Below are positions 11,260 through 22,741 of a stretch of DNA of 64,000 nt, one piece after another (the stretch's first letter is position 1; each line of letters opens with the position of its first letter). The notes below the pieces were generated by a model. The model was not told the origin of the DNA and made no database searches. It was given only the letters and a program-made list of their open reading frames with translations. The stretch spans positions 65,155,485 through 65,219,484 of the forward strand of contig NC_054701.1 of NCBI RefSeq assembly GCF_016097555.1, written 5' to 3'. The stretch comes from Gigantopelta aegis. Lineage: Eukaryota > Mollusca > Gastropoda > Neomphalida > Peltospiridae. The position numbers were made by a program, and so were the translations under genes.

Positions 11260-12414
11260 CATATGGTTATTTATTTATTTGTTTATTTCCTAGTTTCTTT
11301 AATTTAGTTATTATTATTTTTATTTTTTTAAATCCACTAGGAGAGTGGATGTCACTTTTAGAGTGACAGAATCAGATCTGCAATCACTGAGGAATAAGTT
11401 TTGTGTCTGGCCTGTCGGCGGAGCAGAAACGCATCTCTGGTGATAACTTGGTACCGGGCGGCTCTCAGCAGTCCAAGAGAATCTGAAAGTTATGTCATTC
11501 ACAGACGCCATCACCCTTTAATCTGTAAAAACCGAAGAGAGGTCCAGGGCAATATTACCAAGGACCTCCAGACGGCATGGGAACAAAGTCCCATTTAATT
11601 AGAGAAGGAAGAAATTTCTTTCTCCCTCTCTTAGTTTATTAAACAAATAGTTAAAAATATATAATAAAATAAAATATCATAATAATAAAATACAGAGCAC
11701 GCTTGTAAACATTTATACAAATATAATTAAAAAAAGGAAATTACCAAATGGATTAAAAATTTACATATAAATATACAGTAGCCGGTGAGTAATCACGAAA
11801 TGTCTAACTGCCAGGTTAGACACCTCAATATTAAACACCCAAGCTGATCTTTCATTCACTCCATTCATTCATCACATTCTTTCCTAAATTTAATAAGGAG
11901 GAGAAAAAGCCACCTACCTTATTGGTTAAAATTAGATATTCATGTAAAATTAATAATTAAAATTAATATACAGTTTATTTTATAAAGTTAAAAACCGGTA
12001 AGTTTATAAATTATGTATGATTAGGGTGTCCCCTCGTCCATAAGCTCGCCAGGCGCGATAGGAAAGAGAATTATATTATAGTTAATTAGTTGAGAAAATT
12101 AGTATTTCTTTATTATATTTATTCCCCATTTTAATTATTTACATCCCCCCCCCCCCCCCCAACGGATAAAACCATCCGGGGTGGAGGCTCCTCCCTTTAT
12201 ATTAACCTATGACTCCCTGGTTCGTTATCCCCATGAGGATAATACACAAATGGGGAGACGAACCAGGTATGTCTTATAATAAATTACCAATAATTAAATT
12301 AATAAATCTAAAATTTAGTTAGTTACTCCCGCGGAGGGGGACTAAGATATAGCCGGTCATGGGCAGCCACGCGAGATTAACTGCTATTATTAAATATATA
12401 ATTACTTATGTTAA
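11260..12414 (-). other. Probable LINE 3' UTR and flank
   Basis: Downstream (in LINE sense) of the last ORF2 stop. AT-rich, with TTATTATTATT at 11306-11317 that could be the element's 3' tail on the minus strand. 12217-12233 can pair with 12250-12267 (CCTGGTTCGT / ACGAACCAGG), a stem-loop of the sort that can serve as an RT recognition structure. A C run sits at 12146-12160. The exact 3' end is not certain. Confidence 0.4.
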
Positions 12415-13247
12415 TTAAATGTTTACTTTAGTTCCAAGCACGAAGGCCATCAGGAGCCTATCAATACCCTTCTTGTGCTCAATCGGGGGGTTCAATAAAT
12501 TTAAACCGTTGAGCACTAAATTATTTCTCATAAAAAAAAATTCTAAATTCTTACGTTTTTGTGTATGTCTGGTGCATTCAAGTAGGAAATGTTTCACGTC
12601 TTCCACCCTGTTACACACCAGACAATTAGGGGTGGGAGATTTTTTTATTTTAAATTTATTTCCATTAAGGCCATAACATACTCCCATTCTAAGTCTCGAA
12701 ATTGTTTTGGTGGCCTTAATGTTGAAGGATATGGGGCCGGGTCCCGCTGCCTTCGGCTTAATATATGCATGCCACGCCCTGGTATGGTGGTCCCATTCGG
12801 ACTGCCATAGTTTACCAAGGTGTGGCTCTAGAATAGAGTTAAATTCTTTATAATTATGTTTAATCTCAACTCCTATTCTATTATCACGCAGGCTATTTCT
12901 GGCGTTCGTGTCAGCAAGTTCGTTTCCAGGAATGCCGATATGTGCCGGCACCCATTCAAGAACAACCCTAGTTCCACTGGTGATAATACTATTATAACAT
13001 TTGAAAATTTTATTAACAATTTCGGGTCTAACACCCCCACATCCTATGATAGCCTACAATGAACTTAAACTATCGGTGAATAGCACATATCCACCAGGGC
13101 CATTTCTCTTTAAATTATCATTTTGAATCCACATTAACCCATAAAGTATGGCAATAAGTTCTGATGTATAAACCGAAACATTATCAGTAAGCCTGGCCCT
13201 AATGGCTATCGGTTTTAAATTTTTATTATTTTTAATAACGAAGGCCA
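12415..13247 (-). pseudogene. LINE ORF2, 3' part: RNase H and Cys-rich C-terminus
   Basis: Reading downward from 13247 the frame gives MAFVIKNNKNLKPIAI, then the RNase H acidic residues in TSELIAI (Glu), FTDSLSSL (Asp) and GNELAD (Asp); the first Asp (YTDGS) lies on the other side of the inserted MITE. A TAG follows SSL near 13054, after which the frame continues through VPAHIGIPGNELAD to a natural stop at 12415. The C-terminus has CLVCNRVEDVKHFLLEC, a C-x2-C-x7-H-x4-C motif common at the end of I/Jockey-type ORF2. Confidence 0.85.
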
Positions 13248-13641
13248 TGGGCGGATCCAAGGAGGGGGGACCAGGGGGACGCGTCCCCCCAAAAAATTGT
13301 TCAAGTGCCCTCAAAATGTCCAAGTGCCCTTTTTGTTTGTAGAATTTTTTTTTTTTTAAGTAAACAATAATTATATTGTAGATAAATGAAATCAAGATTT
13401 TCGTGTACATGCGCAAGCTTGCAGATATGTGTCTGTGTTATTGAGTCTCAATGGGGCCCCATTGAGGTTCTAACGCGAGTGACGCCAATTTACTTCATTA
13501 TTGCTAGTATATTATGACGTAGAACTGTAGGAATTCATATTAATTGTAAATATCAAAACTTGTAGTAAGGTGCCCTTTTGACGAGTCAATGTGCCCTTCT
13601 TTTTTGGTCCCCCCCTAAAAATATTTCCTGGATCCGCCCAT
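13248..13641. mobile_element. hAT-like MITE inserted in the LINE RNase H region
   Basis: Ends are TGGGCGGATCCA and TGGATCCGCCCAT; an 8-bp direct repeat GAAGGCCA flanks it at 13240-13247 and 13642-13649. The interior is non-coding with repeated AAGTGCCC / GTGCCC motifs. The same residues (MAF) are encoded on both sides of the insertion in the LINE frame, which confirms the target duplication. Confidence 0.82.
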
Positions 13642-13649
13642 GAAGGCCA

Positions 13650-14868
13650 TACCTGTTTTCCCAGTGGCGGGGTCTTTCGATCCATCTGTGTACACTTGTA
13701 CACAGTCTGGATAGAATTTTTCCACCACTGATTGAAAAATAATTTTTTTAATATATGGGTTATCATATTTAGTTATTTCATTTCTAATGTGGAAGTTTAC
13801 CACTGGGCGTTCGAACTGCCATGGATAATCAAGGCGATCACTGGCATGTCCAGAAACACCAAAGTCAGTGGCAAATTTATTAAGATAAGAAATGATGGAT
13901 ATGTCCCTATCACCGACCGTTTTAACCTTTTGAGGAGTCAAACTATTTATAGGAGAGTCAGGCACCTGGTTCCTTATTTTGCTTACATATCTGAAACCCT
14001 GCCTGATTCTCCTCAAGGTTAGAGGCAGTACTCCAAGTTCAACCATTATACTATCATATGGAGTACAGATAGCTCCCCCAATAATTATCTTGAGGGCCCT
14101 ACCATATACTCCATCAAGTTTTTTAAAGTGTGTTTGGGTTGCGCACGCAAAGGCCATTGCCCCATACTGGAGTCTGGACACTATGAAGGCCTCGAAGACC
14201 ATAAGCAGAGTTTTTCTATCTGCGCCCCATGACGTACCGGAGAGTATCCTCAAAAGATTTAAATAAAAGACACAATTACCGGTAATTCCAGCAATGTGTT
14301 CGCCAAAACTAAGGGCATGGTCGAAGATTACACCCAGAAATTTGACAGATTGCACTTGTTTAATAGTGATATTTTTAAATTTCAGCTCTAAGTTACATCT
14401 TTTTTTAAATTCTCTGCATTTTTGAAAAACTATACTATTAGTTTTGGCTTTGGAGATGGTAACCCCCCAGGCTGCTGACCATCTAAGTAGATTATCTAAA
14501 TCATTCTGGAGGTCTGTTTTGATATCATCATAGGATTTACCTATCCTCCAGAATGCTGTGTCGTCAGCAAAAAGTCCAACACTTAAAGATGTTTTAGTGC
14601 TTTTGTTTGAAGTGATTAGTGCAGTATCTAGATCGTTACTAAAGATTCCAAACAATGTGGGCGCTATCACTGAGCCTTGTGGAATACCATTCTCCAAGTC
14701 CAAAATGGGGGAAAAACTACCATTTACATTTACGGCAAATGTTCTTTCTTCTAAAAAATTTACTATAAATGTGAACATTGCCCCTTTAATCCCCATTTGA
14801 TAAATTTTGAACAACAGCCCACGTCTCCAGACCATGTCGTAAGCCTTTTCAATGTCCACAAAACTCCC
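13650..14868 (-). pseudogene. LINE ORF2: reverse transcriptase palm/thumb and start of RNase H
   Basis: Contains DIEKAYDMVWRRG (RT motif A, catalytic Asp), NGIPQGSVIAPTLF (motif B), GLFADDTAFW (motif C, the FADD catalytic box near 14560-14571) and, near the low-coordinate end, VQVYTDGSKDPATGKTGMAF, which holds the first RNase H Asp. Upstream it is out of frame with the next RT segment because of a small indel near 14865-14875. Confidence 0.9.
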
Positions 14869-15930
14869 GCCACCCTGAGGCCATTCCGAAAGGCATCTTT
14901 AACCTCGGTTTGAAGCCTAACCAGGTGGTCGGTAGTTGAGTGGTGTCTCCTAAAACCACTCTGGAAAACCGACAATAATTTGTTGGTCTCCAGAAAGTGG
15001 ATAAGGCGTTGATTAACCATACACTCCATGGTCTTACAGACGCTGGATGTTAAGGATATTGGCCTGTAATTAGACGGGTGGAGGGGGTCCTTACCCTGTT
15101 TTGGGAGTCCAAAGACCTCTGCATGTTTCCAGCTGAGGGGAAGGGCCCCCTCAAGCCATATTATGTTAAATAATTCTAGGAACAGTCCGAGGGTTCTGGC
15201 AGGCATATGTTTGAAAAATATATAACTAAATCTATCTGGCCCTGGAGCTGAGCCTTTACGGTTACCAAAAGCCTCTTTCAGTTCCCAGATTTTAAAGGGT
15301 GCATTATAAGGTCTGTCAGAATCTGGGCTATGATCTTCAAGGGGGATAGGACTATCTCTTTCCATTTTAATTTTTCTAGTTTGAAAAAACATTGAATAAT
15401 TACTTGTAGCCGAGTTTTGTCTAAATGTTGCTCCTAAAACATTAGCTTTTAGTTGATCATTAATATAAACTTTACTGTTTTTAAGTATACTATTATTTTT
15501 TGTAGACCTCCCCTGAATCCTTTGAATCCTCGACCATACTTCTTTTACATCTGAATCCTTGTTTAGCGAACTACAGAATTGGTGCCATGAGGCATTTCTA
15601 GTTTTAGTAATATTTAATTTTAATTTATGTTTACTTTCTTTAAATTTCTGTATATTCTCTAAAGTTAAATATTTCTTTAGTTTACGTCTACATTTATTTC
15701 TTTCGGCTTTTTGTTTTGATAGTTCCTCATTCCACCACGGGACGGAAGAGCGACTACCTTTTTTACTAAAAACTGGTATTGTTTTATTAGCTATTTCTAT
15801 AATTGCTTTTATCAAATTATCATTAAATTTATTTATATTCTTGTCTTTAATCTGCTCATGATCCAGGAGACCACACATGTGACCATAGTCCACCCAATTA
15901 GCTTTATCTAAATTCCATTTTTTTTAAATA
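14763..15930 (-). pseudogene. LINE ORF2: linker and RT fingers
   Basis: In-frame from about 15930 (KWNLDKANWVDYGHMCGLL), through SRSSVPWWNEELSKQ, FGNRKGSAPGPDRFSY and GKDPLHPSNYRPISLTSSV, to GFRRHHSTTDHLVRLQ. These are the RT 0-2 blocks (APGPD, NYRPISL). After AFRNGLRVAGV the true frame shifts into the next segment. Confidence 0.88.
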
Positions 15931-16802
15931 TTATTATTTCCGTTATTCCAGCTATCTAAAATATTAAATTTAATTTTTATGGGTAGGTGGTCGCTACCCA
16001 GGTCATCAAGAATCTCCCATTCACATTTGGCTGCTAGATTTTTGGAAACAAACGATACGTCCAAACAAGACCAGGTATGGTGGGTGTCTGATAAGTATGT
16101 GGAACTTCCATCATTTAAACACGCCATATTTAAATTGTCCATAAATTGTTCTATTAAACTACCTTGTAAATTAGTTGAATCTGACCCCCATAAAATATTT
16201 TTACAATTAAAATCCCCCACTACTATTAAATTTGTATTATTAATTCCTATTGGTTTTACAAAATCATCTAAACTTAATTTTTTACCTGGTAGTCTAGTGT
16301 GAACATAATAATTAAAAATATTAATATTGTTATTTTTAGTATGAATTGACACCCCCAACACCTCAATCTCTGGCTTCGTCTTAAACACAGTAAGTTGAGA
16401 GTGGGAAATTCCAATTCTGACAAAGGTAGCTACTCCCCCCGTGGATTTATTGCCACTATTGAAAAAGAGTCCTGTATATCCTGGAATTTTGTATTCTGTA
16501 AATAATTTATCTTTTTTATTTTTTAATGAATTATTCGGCAAAAGGGACTCCTGAATGGCAATAATATCAATAAATTTATTAAGGTCAATATAATTTTTTA
16601 ATTCAGGGCCATTGGTGCGCAGACCACGAGCGTTCCACTGTAATATATTCAAACCATTTTGGTTGATAAGTTTATTATTATTATTATTAATATTATTAGT
16701 TATCGTATTTATGCCTATAGGGCCTATCTGCATGATGAGGCACGGAGCAATTCTAATTTCCCGGGGACTAACTTTATCTAACAGTTTAGTCCACATTATC
16801 AT
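15924..16802 (-). pseudogene. LINE ORF2: N-terminal EEP endonuclease
   Basis: ATG at 16802 overlaps the end of ORF1. Motifs of exonuclease-endonuclease-phosphatase enzymes are present in order: LQWNARGL (Asn), IIAIQESLL (catalytic Glu), VVGDFNCKNILWGSD (DFN) and DLGSDHLPI (SDH). The frame is lost in an eight-base homopolymer near 15925-15932. This enzyme would nick target DNA to prime reverse transcription. Confidence 0.9.
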
Positions 16803-17710
16803 TGCTCCGTGGCTCCGGTGCTACCAGGTCTCTGGCCCTGTACCAAGCAACATTACGTGCTTCGATGGCACCAGGGTCAACCTCGATAGCTAAATTTATG
16901 TTAAGCAACTCGCAGGCGTCACTAGAGGCCATCCGGATGTCATCTGCAGAGAATTTAGAAGTCGGGACCTTTTTATTCTCTCGGGTCAAAAATAGTCCAG
17001 AAAGTATCCTAACTAAATCGAGAGCTGTTATTATGCGGTCTGACTTTAATTGATTGGTCCCTGAGGTTACGCCGGCGTATGAGTTAAGAGCAGAGACTGG
17101 TTGGCTAAATTTGTTACCAGACTCAGTCTTGCTAGTATATTTTGCGCCAGCTGCCAAACCCGGGGGGGGGGGGTAGGGCCCCGCCATATTACCTTCCCGA
17201 GATTTTTTTGGAATGGGCATCCTGTCCGTCATGATGCGGACCGCCCTCCTATAATCAGGACACCCCTTGTCATGGGTGTAATGAGCTCCCCTACAATTTG
17301 CACAAGACAGCGGTCTTGTACAAGGATTGTCCGGGGACCTCCTGGGGTGGGCGGCCCCACATCGAAAACAGACAGGGAATTCTCTGGTTGCTCTACACTT
17401 TTTTGTTAAATGTCCCCACTTTTGGCACCTGGCGCATTTAACAGGTTTGGCCTGATATGGGTGTAGTCGATGTTCCACCCCCTTAACCCGTATGGTTTCC
17501 GCCGCCGTGGGTTCGACCAGTAGGACATCCAGATACCCATTACCCCAAACCGTTACGTTCGAGATAGGTATATCCGGATTGTCCGTCCTGACCGAAGAGA
17601 AGATGGCTGGGCCATTAGCTCCCTTGAGATCGGTTTTAATAATTCTACGTAGGGAGAGGGGTGGGTTACCCCCTCCATCCCTCTGTGAAGAACCCCCCTT
17701 AGTACCTCCT
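16786..17710 (-). pseudogene. LINE ORF1: gag-like protein with CCHC knuckles
   Basis: Open from about 17710 to TAA at 16786. Three Cys/His clusters follow one another: CARCQKWGHLTKKC, CFRCGAAHPRRSPDNPC and CANCRGAHYTHDKGC. An ATG at 17478 is available, but the frame stays open upstream (NVTVWGNGYLDVLLVEPTAA), so the true start is probably further 5' and damaged. ORF1 proteins of this type coat the element's RNA. Distal tail is Ser/Lys-rich and not informative. Confidence 0.8.
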
Positions 17711-17888
17711 TAAAGGGTTCCCTGTTTGGTTGAGAGCTGTAGGGGCGCTTTATTTGTGTTTGGGCGCCCCCTCTCTCACTGGTTTAATTTGTTTATAAAA
17801 GGGGGGGGGGGAGGCCCAGCCCCCCTCTGCCCCTGGCGGGTTTTTTCCCCAGTTTTCAGTGGAGGAAAAGGGTCCACCTCCATACCAC

Positions 17889-18469
17889 CTCATGTCCACC
17901 AATCAAAACCTTACTTGCAGAATCCTGCCAGTGATTTAAAAATAATTTGAAAACATTCAGAATTATCCTGAGGGTATACGATATGTTTCATGTGAATTAC
18001 GAATGCCTTATTTAGACCAGTAGAACTAATTTTAATCGGATTGCTAACAACACTGCGTAGTCCCCAATGTCCAGGTAACATTTCGTCTGTAAATAATAAT
18101 TTAAATATTGACCAGTCACACTTCGCCTTTTATAACGTTATTTGGGAGCATACAAATTCTAAAAATATCGGGCGAGTCTATTTTAGTGGCCGCAGTACAG
18201 CGAACCATACCAGTACGTACGGGGTGGGTTATCATCAGTCTTCAATTTTACATTAAAAATTATTTATTTATTTATAAAAAACCCCAAACTAAATCAGTCT
18301 TCAGTTTTACATTACAAATTATTTATTTTATAAAATAAAACATGTTTTAAGGCATTCGTAATTCACACGAAACATGTCGTATACCCTCAGGATAATTCTG
18401 AATGTTTTCAAATTATTTTTAAATCACTGGCAGGATTCTGCAAGTAAGGTTTTGATTGGTGGACATGAG
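17889..18469. mobile_element. Inverted-repeat element with 122-bp arms
   Basis: Arms 17889-18010 and 18348-18469 have the same length and differ at only a couple of positions (CTCATGTCCACCAATC ... GAATGCCTTA). The 337-bp spacer holds a short tandem duplication (18240-18275 / 18295-18330) and no coding frame. Sequence beyond the right arm (to about 18560) matches 10545-10660, so arms and flank belong to one dispersed family. Confidence 0.7.
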
Positions 18470-18925
18470 CTCCAACTGGCTGGTGTTAGATCCACATGTA
18501 ATAGTGGAGCTAATTTTAATCAGATTGATTTCCATAACTGCACGAAATCAATGCAACGATAGGACAATATCGGGGGAGGGTGGGGTGGGGCACAAGCAAT
18601 ATTGTTATCTTTATGTATATAGAGTAGGACAAAATACGTACATTTCCGTCCTCGAGCAACGGGCCTGTGACACCCCACCCACCCCACCCCCTAGTCACCC
18701 GGTTCCTACAGGCATGGATATAAGTATACTTTTAAATCTCTACATTCGTGTCAGAGCTTGGTATGCAATACGTCTGCTATTGTGAAACGAATAGTATGGT
18801 GTAACGCAAGAGACGTCAGCTTTTACAGCTTTTAACTATATACAGTATTATTACTTCCATGTGTGCCGCCGGGATTATTTTTAAAGTTTTTTTTTAATGA
18901 ACTAGTACAATTGTACAGCCAGTAT

Positions 18926-19132
18926 CAGTAGCGGATCCAGAAAATCCATTTGGGGGGGTGGGGGGTGGGGGGGGGGGCAGTGACATGAGGTGGAATGCCA
19001 AGGGAACTTTGGGGGAGGTTTGGAGGGGGATCGTAAAAAAAATAAAAAAAAATAATATATAGTAAAATTATAACTATGGCAAAATTTAGGGGGGCCGGCC
19101 CCCCCCCCCCCCCATCCCCAGATCCGCCTCTG
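18926..19132. mobile_element. hAT-like MITE (CAGTAGCGGATCCAG family)
   Basis: Ends CAGTAGCGGATCCAG and, reversed, CAGAGGCGGATCTGG. The interior is homologous, in reverse complement, to 47640-47818 (shared AACTTTGGGGGAGGTTTGG). No clear target duplication. Confidence 0.65.
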
Positions 19133-19451
19133 GATATATTTTGTTCAAAGTAAAAAACCCTGCAGAAATTAAAAGAAGAAAAGAAAGAAAAAAGAAGAAA
19201 CGAAGATTTGCTTCCTCCCCAAGCCTCCGGTGACGCGTCTGTTTTCTCGTATAAATGATTAGCAATGACTAAAAAAAAATGCAAAGATTTGTTTTCATAC
19301 GAAATTGTCATTCCCTAAAACAATGCCATTAACCACGGCGCTGTAATCACGGCTATCATAAATTGTGAATATAGCGTGGAAACAGGAAGTGCCGAATTTG
19401 TTAAATTTAATTATAGATTTGTCTTAAACATAGGATGTTACAAGCGGCAAT

Positions 19452-19452
19452 C

Positions 19453-19483
<31 letters not shown>

Positions 19484-19525
19484 TCGATGATGATGATGTC
19501 TGTGTGTGTGTGTGTATGTATGTTC

Positions 19526-19584
<59 letters not shown>

Positions 19585-19745
19585 TAGGTGTATGTGTTCG
19601 TTTGTGTGTGCGTTTGTTAGTGTGTTTTCGTTTGTGTGTGTGTGTGTTTGTTCAAGTGTGTGTTTAGGTGTGTGTTGTGTGTATGCGTGTTATGTGTGTG
19701 TGTCTGTGTGTCTGTCTGTATATATGTGTGTACGTGCGTGCGTGT
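19452..19745. repeat. (TGA)n followed by imperfect (TG)n microsatellite
   Basis: TGA run 19452-19498, then TG-rich sequence to 19745. It gives a long Cys/Val frame that is not a gene. Confidence 0.95.
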
Positions 19746-19749
19746 GTTA

Positions 19750-20690
19750 CTACTCTCCATTTATCTAGTCACTCTGTTATATTTGTATTTATATCGACTT
19801 CCACACATCATCAAACGTCTTGACAAACCAATGTAATCACTGTACGGATGGCACAGAGTTTTTTTCCCCCAGTGTGTTGAAGTGCGTGTTTTCTGGTAAT
19901 GTATCTGTCACAGGACATAATGGTCCCTGCGATACGTCGGCCACCGTGTGCCAAGCATTGTCGTCAGCGATACTCAAAACACACCAAAATCAACTGATAT
20001 AGTACAGAAGATTGACAGCAGTGGTATTGAGCGGTTCAGAAAATACACAAATCTGAAAGTGATGTTGTCTCTACTTGTCATCAAAACTAGAGATCTGAAT
20101 AAAACATCTTTAGATAAGCCAGTGTGCATACTTGGCTTAGTAATTGGTTTAACGTGTCCATATACCACTAGGGTTTCGAACACGCCTATCCTCGAGTCCG
20201 GCCTCCGATAGGATCGGGGGTCTGACTCGGGACAGGAATAACCTAACAAATACGGTCACTTTTTAAAAATTTGAATATTAACACATAGCATACATACTAG
20301 AACGTGGGCCCACTATAACCCCCTCCCCCCGCCCCTCCCTAGGCATTTTTCAAGATGGGTATATCTGTGAAGCGACGTATTCAAATCAGAGTATCAAAAA
20401 TATACTTCTCCAAAAATCCCTTGGGGGGGGGGGGGGGGGGGACTCGGTTTTTGGCCCATGGACTATACACTTGCGACATTGGGTTTACATTTACCATAGT
20501 TTGACACCCAATAGCCGATGTACTTTTCGTGCTGGAGTGTCGTTAAACATTCATTCATTCATTCATTCATTCATTCATACACTTGCGATGCCGGGAGTGA
20601 GGGAAATAGGGGTTAAGACCCTTTCTCCTCCATCTTGGAAAAAGCTTTAAGCCTATAGTCCTTCTCACAGGGAAAGTCTTTTATTTCATA
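19750..20690. other. Intergenic with repeat fragments
   Basis: 20140-20250 is a dispersed-repeat fragment (see 10545-10790). 20405-20440 is a G run. 20490-20577 is a SINE-like tail (TTGACACCCAATAGCCGATG ... GTGTCGTTAAAC) ending in (ATTC)n. The open frame at 19820-20002 has no recognisable motif. Confidence 0.45.
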
Positions 20691-21640
20691 CTAAGGAATT
20701 TACTACAAGTTATTAGTTTCTGAATTTTGAAACCTTGCAGATTGTAAGTTCCTTTTTTGTTCACAGACTTAATTATGTACGGACCATTCCAGCAGGCGCC
20801 AAGTTTACCACCTTTTCTGGTGTTTTTTCTCGTGTTATGCATCAAAACTTTGCCACCAATATTGAAATTTACACATTTCACCTTTGTGTCATACCGTTTT
20901 TGCTTTCTCTGTGCAATCTTTATGTTGTCTTTAGCTTCTTCTCTATACAAAGAGAGCTGAACGAAGACCTTATATCTGTTTTTCAGTGCTAAATCGCTCG
21001 ATTCAACGTCCGGTCCGCTGGGAATATCTAGTTTCACAGGTAGCCGAGCAGATCTCCCACAAACAAGGAACAATGGGAGTCTTCTTCGTTGACTTGTGCT
21101 CCGCTGTTTTGTAGGGGCGGGACGTAGCCCAGTGGTGAAGCGTTCGCTTGATGCGCGGTCGGTCTAGGATCAATCCCCGTCGGTGGACCCATTGGGCTAT
21201 TTCTCGTCCCAGCCAGTGCTCTACAACTGGTGTAACAAAGACCGTGGTATGTACTGTCCTGTCTGTGGGGTGTTGCATATAAATGATCCCTTGCTGCTAA
21301 TCGAAAAGAGTAGCCCATGATGTGGCGACAGCGGGTTTCCTCTCTCAATATCTGTGTGGTGCTTAACCATATGTCTGACGCCATATAACCGTAAATAAAA
21401 TGTGATGAGTGGCGTCGTTAAATAAAACATTTCTTCCTCACGCTGTTTTGTACACAAACATGTATGGCAACGTTTCTTCCCAGTCATTTTGATGTTCATT
21501 AACATAACATTTTAACATGCTACACCATGTTCTGTTATATCGTTTTGTTTGTCCTCCGGTCTGTGGGTGATAAGGCGAGGCAATCACTGGTAGAGCATCC
21601 CCTCGGTGGTTTTCTAGTTCCATCCACTGCTCCGCGACTG
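20690..21640 (-). mobile_element. Ty3/gypsy LTR retrotransposon, integrase fragment (fossil)
   Basis: Two minus-strand segments show the C-terminal part of a Ty3/gypsy-type integrase: the end of the catalytic core (SPYHPQTGGQT) at about 21440-21623, and the post-core region (GGKVLMHNTRKNTRKGGKL, WNGPYIIKSVNKKGTYNL) at about 20690-21073. A SINE (21114-21440) is inserted between them. No LTRs, gag or reverse transcriptase are seen nearby; the fragment is broken and looks old. Confidence 0.75.
21114..21440 (+). mobile_element. SINE, A-type head (full length), inserted in the gypsy fossil
   Basis: Head GGGCGGGACGTAGCCCAGTG, body CCTGTCTGTGGGGTGTTGCA, tail ending GGCGTCGTTAAATAAAACAT. Target duplication CGCTGTTTTGTA at 21102-21113 and 21441-21452. 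Confidence 0.9.
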
Positions 21641-21700
21641 ATATATTTAAAAGAATGTGCTATCATGTAGTGGAAGATGCGAACGATAATCGGATTTCTA
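21590..21700 (+). mobile_element. SINE fragment, diverged
   Basis: CTCGGTGGTTTTCTAGTTCC, CACTGCTCCGCGACTGATAT and a short body remnant follow the A-type order. Head and tail are lost. Confidence 0.45.
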
Positions 21701-21808
21701 CTGTCATTCCAGAAACAAAATAAGTAAACCAATAAACCATACAGTGCGAACATAACGGCTGTATTTTAAAATTAAATGGGATGAATTTACGAACCTCGTC
21801 TTTCTTAA

Positions 21809-22144
21809 AGACATACTGTCACAGATTTAAGGACCTTATTTCTCTTTTAATGAATAATAAATAAAAAATTACATAATTTTTACAGACCAAATCTAACTAT
21901 TGCATCACTTTAACTACATCATGATGGAGTAAAATCCATGTCCACTCTCTCAGCAATGTTAGTTTTTGAATTATGGACCATTGCCATAATTCAATTATTT
22001 CTACAAAATATCATTAATAGGTGGAGTATGGTGGTTACGTAGATGGTTGAATAAAGTACGTTTATGGACAAATAAAATATATAAATTTTTAAGTAATACT
22101 TTGTTAGGCCATAAAACAGGTCAGTGGTCTGTGACAGTATGCCT
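21809..22144. mobile_element. TTAA-flanked MITE, family T2
   Basis: Ends AGACATACTGTCACAGA and TCTGTGACAGTATGCCT; TTAA at 21805-21808 and 22145-22148. An internal palindrome (GAATTATGGACCATTGCC / CATAATTC) lies near 21970-21996. Non-coding. Only 37 bp separate it from the next TTAA element. Confidence 0.82.
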
Positions 22145-22185
22145 TTAAACGAAAGTGTAAATGCATGCAGTTACACGCGTGTTAA

Positions 22186-22568
22186 AGGGACATTCCTGAG
22201 TTTGCTGCACTTTTTAAGATGTTATCTACTAACAGAGACTTTTTAACGATTGTAATTACATATCAAATATATTTTTCTGCATAAAATATTAGTGACTGTA
22301 TATTAAACGTGTTTCTGATCGTTCTAATATTTGTATTAGGTAATATTTCATCTTATTTTCTAAAATATTGTTTTTTCGTACGTACGAAATTATTTGAAGA
22401 CAAAATCCAGTTTGGGTTTTTTACAAATATTAAAACGACCAGAAACACATTGAATATACAGACACTGATATTCTAAACAAGAAAATATATTTAATATGCA
22501 AGTTTAATCGTAGAAATATTTTATTAGTCGGAAACATCTTACAATGCAGCAAACTCAGGACTGTCCCT
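22186..22568. mobile_element. TTAA-flanked MITE, family T1, copy 3 (inverted)
   Basis: Reverse orientation relative to copies 1 and 2; TTAA at 22182-22185 and 22569-22572. Length again 383 bp. Confidence 0.85.
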
Positions 22569-22741
22569 TTAACAAAAATAGACACAATATATTCAGAGCC
22601 GCGCTAAGATTGCCTTATGAGCACAACTACCTTATGTACTAAGATGATCTTGATGCTAAGATCGTTTTGTAAACCTGGGCGCTAGTGTCTTGCTAAGCAC
22701 ATTATTCCTTTTCTTTACTTTAAAAACAGACCAATCGAAAG

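Larger units (their letters stand above)
12415..17715 (-). mobile_element. I-group-like LINE (non-LTR retrotransposon), degraded
   Basis: Two consecutive frames on the minus strand: ORF1 with three CCHC knuckles, and ORF2 with apurinic-type endonuclease, reverse transcriptase, RNase H and a C-terminal Cys-rich motif. RNase H plus a CCHC-type ORF1 points to the I/Nimb group rather than CR1, RTE or L2; clade-level placement is inference. ORF1 and ORF2 overlap by 17 nt (16786-16802). ORF2 is broken by frameshifts near 15925-15932 (a T8 run on the plus strand) and near 14865-14875, an in-frame TAG near 13054, and a MITE at 13248-13641. The copy is therefore dead, but most domains are well kept, so it is fairly young. 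Confidence 0.88.

Noticed and set aside
10988-11366. Pro-rich and Gly-rich open frames
   Set aside because: Caused by a long C run and a GC-rich repeat block; no motif, splice support or start context.
19820-20211. Possible exon after a TTTTTTCCCCCAG acceptor
   Set aside because: No frame shows a recognisable motif and no partner exon is seen; the right part is a dispersed repeat.
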